Shown: positions 14,781-17,545 of the stretch, in pieces | How positions within the stretch are numbered: the first letter of the stretch is position 1 | Layout of the letters: each line of letters begins with the position of its first letter | NCBI GenBank assembly: GCA_947455585.1 | Contig: CANGOY010000010.1 | Coordinates: forward strand, 1 to 17,545 | Direction: 5' to 3' | DNA length: 17,545 bases | From: Comamonadaceae bacterium | Lineage (GTDB): Bacteria > Pseudomonadota > Gammaproteobacteria > Burkholderiales > Burkholderiaceae_C | Program-made: the position numbers and the translations under genes | The notes under the pieces: model-generated | The model's database searches: none | The model's input: only the letters and a program-made list of their open reading frames with translations | Told to the model about the DNA's origin: nothing

Positions 14781-15053
14781 GTGAACAAGACCGAACTGAT
14801 TGAACACATCGCAGCTAAATCTGACATTTCTAAAGCAGCCGCCACACGCGCACTCGCTTCCATCATTGAAGCGGTCAAAAAGACCCTCAAAAAAGGCGAC
14901 ACCGTGACTTTGGTTGGCTTTGGTACTTTCAGCGTCAGCAAGCGTGCTGCACGTGTTGGTCGCAATCCACGTACTGGCGCTGCTTTGAAAATCAAAGCAG
15001 CCAAGGTGCCACGCTTTAAGCCCGGTAAAGGTTTGAAAGATGCTTTGAATTAA
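14781..15053 (+). CDS. hupB: HU-family DNA-binding protein
   Basis: A 90-residue histone-like protein of the HU/IHF family, which binds and bends DNA without strong sequence preference and compacts the nucleoid. The sequence starts MNKTELIEHIAAKSDISKAA, the typical dimerisation helices. The HU signature GFGTFSVSKRAARVGRNPRT lies at 46-65, with the intercalating proline P63 at the tip of the DNA-binding arm, and the end GKGLKDALN is typical. The start codon is GTG at 14781, with AGGA about 9 bases upstream (14769-14772). HU is favoured over IHF subunits by the overall sequence. A strong terminator follows, so it is probably monocistronic. Confidence 0.95.
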   Translation: MNKTELIEHIAAKSDISKAAATRALASIIEAVKKTLKKGDTVTLVGFGTFSVSKRAARVGRNPRTGAALKIKAAKVPRFKPGKGLKDALN

Positions 15054-15076
15054 TATTAAATTCAAATCAAATTAAT

Positions 15077-15102
15077 AAAAAGCCCGCAATTGCGGGCTTT
15101 TT
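15077..15102. terminator. Rho-independent terminator after HU
   Basis: A perfect 13-base inverted repeat, AAAAAGCCCGCAA (15077-15089) and TTGCGGGCTTTTT (15090-15102), is followed by ATTTTTT. It should terminate HU transcription. Confidence 0.92.
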
Positions 15103-15165
15103 ATTTTTTCAGAGTATGTTTAAAATAAGCCTGTTTTAGAAACATATTAACTAGGAATATCTCAC

Positions 15166-15552
15166 ATGGCACGTACCACCGTCGCAAACCAACTCGCCGC
15201 TATTCGTAAACAGCGCGAACTTTTGGACAAAAAAGAGCAGGCTTTGAAATCCAAGTCACATGACAAAGTATTGGCTCAAATCGTCAATATGGCTAAAGAA
15301 GCTGGCTTGACAGCTTCTGATATCGCCAAAGCGCTGAGCTCAGGCAAGCCTGCCAAAACGGCCAAGGCCCCGAAGGCAGCTAAAAAAGGTGCATTGGCTG
15401 GTAAGAAAGTGGCCCCTAAGTACCGCAACCCAGCCAACTCTGAACAAACATGGACTGGCCGCGGCGTTTCACCAACTTGGGTGCAAGCATTGAAAGCTGC
15501 AGGAACTTTAGATTCGGCTTTGATTGCTCAATCGACAGCAGTTGCTGCCTAA
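15166..15552 (+). CDS. H-NS family histone-like nucleoid-structuring protein
   Basis: A 128-residue H-NS-like protein. Residues 1-58 form a helical oligomerisation region (LAAIRKQRELLDKKEQALKS). Residues 60-85 are a lysine/alanine/proline-rich linker, and residues 86-110 hold the C-terminal DNA-binding motif YRNPANSEQTWTGRGVSPTW, with the GRG minor-groove element. Such proteins bind A+T-rich DNA and silence horizontally acquired genes. AGGA (15152-15155) lies 10 bases before the ATG. The linker is longer and more basic than in enterobacterial H-NS, which is usual in Burkholderiales. It sits immediately downstream of HU but behind a terminator, so it has its own promoter. A small secreted protein gene follows 24 bases later and may be co-transcribed. 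Confidence 0.93.
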   Translation: MARTTVANQLAAIRKQRELLDKKEQALKSKSHDKVLAQIVNMAKEAGLTASDIAKALSSGKPAKTAKAPKAAKKGALAGKKVAPKYRNPANSEQTWTGRGVSPTWVQALKAAGTLDSALIAQSTAVAA

Positions 15553-15576
15553 TTAACTTTTCGCCGAGATTGAATC

Positions 15577-15903
15577 ATGAATCGTTTTAAATACTTGGTT
15601 TACGTCTTGGCACTGGTCGGTTTTGCCGTAATGGCAAAACCGATTGGCCCATACCCCTCAATTCAATTGAGTGAGTTGCCAGACCCGTTGCGCTCAGTTT
15701 GGAAAGAGCTCAAGCCTGAAATGGATCAAATGAGTCATTGCGCAACAGCTTTCGACAGCCACTCTGATGGCGAAAAAATGGCATTTCGCTGTTCAATTCA
15801 CATCAAAATGTCAGCCGAGGGCGAGCGCCGTGCCATGCGTTATTGCGAAGAAAAACGCGAAGAAAAGGGCATCAAAATGCCCTGTAAATTGGTAGAAGAA
15901 TAA
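15577..15903 (+). CDS. Small putative periplasmic protein with four cysteines (unknown)
   Basis: A 108-residue protein I do not recognise. Residues 1-20 (MNRFKYLVYVLALVGFAVMA) form a good Sec signal peptide, with likely cleavage after AVMA. The mature part is about 88 residues with C55, C72, C90 and C103, enough for two disulfide bonds, and a charged segment (RRAMRYCEEKREEKGIK) near the end. There is no lipobox and no further membrane segment. It lies 24 bases after the H-NS-like gene with no terminator between them. A weak purine stretch (GAGA) precedes the ATG. It appears to be a real gene because of the signal peptide and tight context; function unknown. Confidence 0.7.
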   Translation: MNRFKYLVYVLALVGFAVMAKPIGPYPSIQLSELPDPLRSVWKELKPEMDQMSHCATAFDSHSDGEKMAFRCSIHIKMSAEGERRAMRYCEEKREEKGIKMPCKLVEE

Positions 15904-15905
15904 AT

Positions 15906-15935
15906 ATCTGGTGCGCAGTAATTAGCGCACCAGAT
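15906..15935. terminator. Hairpin shared by two convergent genes
   Basis: Perfect 11-base arms ATCTGGTGCGC (15906-15916) and GCGCACCAGAT (15925-15935) flank an 8-base loop that contains the stop codon of the minus-strand gene (15922-15924). T-tracts on both sides are weak. It is probably a bidirectional terminator or a 3'-end stability hairpin. Confidence 0.6.
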
Positions 15936-16323
15936 TTAGTTTCTGCATTATTTTTTGGGTGGCTTGAATAATGGGGGCGGCAGCCATTGCCAATGTTGTT
16001 GCGTCGTTTGATTGATGTGCCCACTGGTCAGCCCGGTCGAGTATCAAATAAAAATCACTCATGTCGCCGATTTCAAACGTCTCATCTTTGGCTTTCATGA
16101 TTTCGAGCAGCGTCACATAGCCCAAGAAATACAAAGCAAACATCAAAGAGATGGACGCGTTTTGCGATAACTCGTGGCCATCCACAATTTCGGCAAACAT
16201 CTCACGAATTGTGTCGATGGTGACAATTTCGTTTGGATTGAATTTAAATTCTGCTTTGAAGCAATCGCAAGCAATATCCCATTGCTGAATGCTGTCGGTA
16301 TAGGGTTTGTCTAAATCGTGCAT
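15922..16323 (-). CDS. Hypothetical protein (unknown), downstream of ispB
   Basis: A 133-residue acidic, mostly helical protein I do not recognise. Visible parts are a short hydrophobic stretch around 57-74 (ASISLMFALYFLGYVTLLEI), which could be a buried helix rather than a membrane span, a DRADQWAH segment at 96-103, and an alanine-rich C-terminal helix. There is no signal peptide. It begins 14 bases after the ispB stop on the same strand, so it is probably co-transcribed with ispB. Its last five codons and stop lie in a hairpin. It has no obvious link to isoprenoid synthesis. Confidence 0.65.
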   Translation of the reverse strand: MHDLDKPYTDSIQQWDIACDCFKAEFKFNPNEIVTIDTIREMFAEIVDGHELSQNASISLMFALYFLGYVTLLEIMKAKDETFEIGDMSDFYLILDRADQWAHQSNDATTLAMAAAPIIQATQKIMQKLNLVR

Positions 16324-16337
16324 TCGGAATCTGTAGT

Positions 16338-17312
16338 TTAGTGACGGCGGTCTAGCAGCTGCGCAGCTAGGGCGTGCATGGCATCGCGGTAAGGGCTGGC
16401 TGGCAAGATATTCAGCGCAGCAATGGCTCGTTCGGCTTCTGCATTGGCGGCGGCGCGTGTGGCATCCAGTGCGCCTGTGCTGCGCACAATTGCCACGATG
16501 TCAGTGAGCGCATCCATTTCGCCGTTTTCAATGGCGCTTTGGATGGTTTGGCGTTGTGCGGGCGTGCCGCGCTGCATGGCGATGATGAGTGGCAAGGTGT
16601 TTTTGCCCTCACGCAAATCGTCGCCAAGGTTTTTGCCGAGCTCTTTGGCGTCACCGTCGTAATCGAGTACATCGTCAATGACTTGAAAGGCAGTGCCCAG
16701 GGCTTGGCCATAGTCAGCGCAGGCGGCTTCAACTTCGGGTGTGCATTTGGCCAAGATAGCTGCCAGGCGTGTACTGGCTTCAAAGAGCTTGGCTGTTTTG
16801 GAGCGAATCACGCGCAGATAGCCAGCTTCGTCAAGCGAGGCGTCGTGCATGTTCATCAATTGCAGCACTTCGCCTTCGGCAATCACGTTGGTGGCTTCGG
16901 CCAGCACTTCCATGACGCGCATTTCGCCGGAATCGACCATCATTTGGAAAGCGCGGGAATATAAAAAGTCGCCCACCAATACGCTGGCTGGGTTGCCAAA
17001 CGATTCGTTGGCGGTGGGGCGACCACGGCGCAAGGTGGATTCGTCCACCACGTCGTCGTGCAGCAACGTAGCGGTGTGGATGAACTCCACCACGGCAGCC
17101 AAGTTGTGGCGCTGCGCGTCTGTGTAGCCCAAGGCGCCGGCCATGAGCAAGAGCAGGGCAGGGCGAATGCGCTTCCCGCCGGCCGAGATGATGTACTGCG
17201 ACACGGTGCCCACCAACGGCACGCCAGAGTCCAAGCGTTGCGCGATGACGCGGTCAACTTCTGCCATATCGGCAGCAATCAGGGCTAGGGGGTTGGAGGT
17301 GGTTGTGGACAA
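16338..17312 (-). CDS. ispB: Octaprenyl diphosphate synthase (trans-polyprenyl synthase) IspB
   Basis: IspB extends farnesyl diphosphate with isopentenyl diphosphate to the C40 side chain of ubiquinone or menaquinone. The 324-residue protein has GGKRIRP (45-51), which binds isopentenyl diphosphate; the first aspartate-rich motif LLHDDVVD, with D86, D87 and D90; RRGRPTAN; and the second motif IDDVLDYDGD, with D213, D214 and D217. The residue five positions before the first aspartate is a small alanine (A81), which fits a long-chain product in this family. The start is taken as TTG at 17312, since the N-terminal TSNPLALIAADMAEVD looks family-like. An ATG at residue 16 is an alternative. It is divergent from rplU, a common arrangement in proteobacteria. 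Confidence 0.95.
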   Translation of the reverse strand: MSTTTSNPLALIAADMAEVDRVIAQRLDSGVPLVGTVSQYIISAGGKRIRPALLLLMAGALGYTDAQRHNLAAVVEFIHTATLLHDDVVDESTLRRGRPTANESFGNPASVLVGDFLYSRAFQMMVDSGEMRVMEVLAEATNVIAEGEVLQLMNMHDASLDEAGYLRVIRSKTAKLFEASTRLAAILAKCTPEVEAACADYGQALGTAFQVIDDVLDYDGDAKELGKNLGDDLREGKNTLPLIIAMQRGTPAQRQTIQSAIENGEMDALTDIVAIVRSTGALDATRAAANAEAERAIAALNILPASPYRDAMHALAAQLLDRRH

Positions 17313-17358
17313 AGCGTGACTAAAAAATAGGGAACGAAAAGCGTTGAAATGCCGTCGG

Positions 17359-17364
17359 ATTATA
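17359..17364 (-). promoter_or_regulatory. Possible -10 element of ispB
   Basis: The minus strand reads TATAAT here, 46 bases upstream of the ispB start. No good -35 was found at 16-18 bases. It lies 4 bases from the -35 of the opposing rplU promoter. Confidence 0.4.
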
Positions 17365-17368
17365 GGGA

Positions 17369-17398
17369 TTGGCGCACTTGCCTAATCGCTGCTATAAT
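17369..17398 (+). promoter_or_regulatory. Probable sigma-70 promoter of rplU
   Basis: TTGGCG (17369-17374) and a consensus TATAAT (17393-17398) are separated by 18 bases, about 60 bases upstream of the rplU ATG. AGAGG near 17449-17453 is a good ribosome binding site. Confidence 0.65.
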
Positions 17399-17459
17399 TT
17401 TTGGCTCTGCGGAAATCCGTCCGTAGATATCCAAATAGATTCTTATCTAGAGGTCTCAC

Positions 17460-17545
17460 ATGTACGCGGTCATAAAAACCGGTGGCAAACAGTATCGTGT
17501 TGCTGCTGGTGTATAAATTAAAGTAGAACAGATTACTGCGGACGT
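17460..17545 (+). pseudogene. rplU: 50S ribosomal protein L21, 5' part, with in-frame stop at codon 19
   Basis: The reading starts MYAVIKTGGKQYRVAAGV, then TAA at 17514-17516, then IKVEQITADV in the same frame to the window end. This is the N-terminus of ribosomal protein L21, which binds 23S rRNA and is normally encoded just before rpmA. The betaproteobacterial sequence I know has GEKIKVEQI here, so Glu-Lys has become Val-stop, explained by two A-to-T changes (GAA to GTA, AAA to TAA). The promoter and ribosome binding site are intact. The gene runs off the window. Because L21 is a core ribosomal protein, a sequencing or assembly error is more likely than a true loss, and the call pseudogene is formal only. 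Confidence 0.8.

Noticed and set aside
16374..16964. A 196-codon open frame antisense to ispB
   Set aside because: A shadow of ispB codon usage; the ispB motifs are complete on the other strand.
1..17545. CRISPR arrays, insertion sequences, rRNA or tRNA genes
   Set aside because: No regularly spaced repeats, transposase motifs or RNA gene patterns were seen on either strand.

Overview
This window looks like a chromosomal segment of a betaproteobacterium of the order Burkholderiales, most likely Comamonadaceae (inference). The evidence is the gene order secA-argJ-DUF815 ATPase-mutT facing yacG-zapD-coaE-pilD-pilC-pilB, the H-NS type with its lysine/alanine/proline linker, and ispB divergent from rplU. 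No rRNA, tRNA, CRISPR array or insertion sequence was found.

Layout. (1) Bases 1-3766 look like an accessory defence island, visibly richer in A+T than what follows. It holds the 3' end of a type I restriction subunit gene (hsdR), an ATPase-TOPRIM protein resembling OLD-family nucleases, a D12-class DNA adenine methylase 38 bases after it, and a convergent small protein with two excisionase-like helix-turn-helix domains. About 270 gene-free bases follow. (2) A bidirectional terminator at 3767-3799 marks the return to core genes: dciA-like (minus strand), then divergent secA, argJ, a DUF815 ATPase and a Nudix hydrolase, tightly packed on the plus strand and closed by a terminator at 9720-9745. 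(3) Bases 9744-14589 are a minus-strand run pilB-pilC-pilD-coaE-zapD-yacG, with overlapping or near-abutting genes except for an 86-base gap before zapD. The pilB copy is broken by a frameshift at its Walker A region. (4) Bases 14781-15903 carry HU, an H-NS-like protein and a small secreted protein on the plus strand. (5) Bases 15922-17312 carry ispB and an unknown gene on the minus strand. (6) The last 86 bases begin rplU, which has an in-frame stop at codon 19.

How the parts work together. The left island would protect DNA: a type I enzyme plus a possible nuclease/methylase pair. The core part covers protein export (secA), replication helicase loading (dciA), arginine synthesis (argJ), nucleotide-pool cleaning (mutT), CoA synthesis (coaE), division (zapD), gyrase control (yacG), pilus assembly (pilBCD), nucleoid structure (HU, H-NS) and quinone side-chain synthesis (ispB).

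The observations most worth checking are the OLD-like/methylase pair, the apparent 26-base slippage deletion in pilB, the nonsense codon in rplU, and two perfect palindromes upstream of secA and between pilB and HU.
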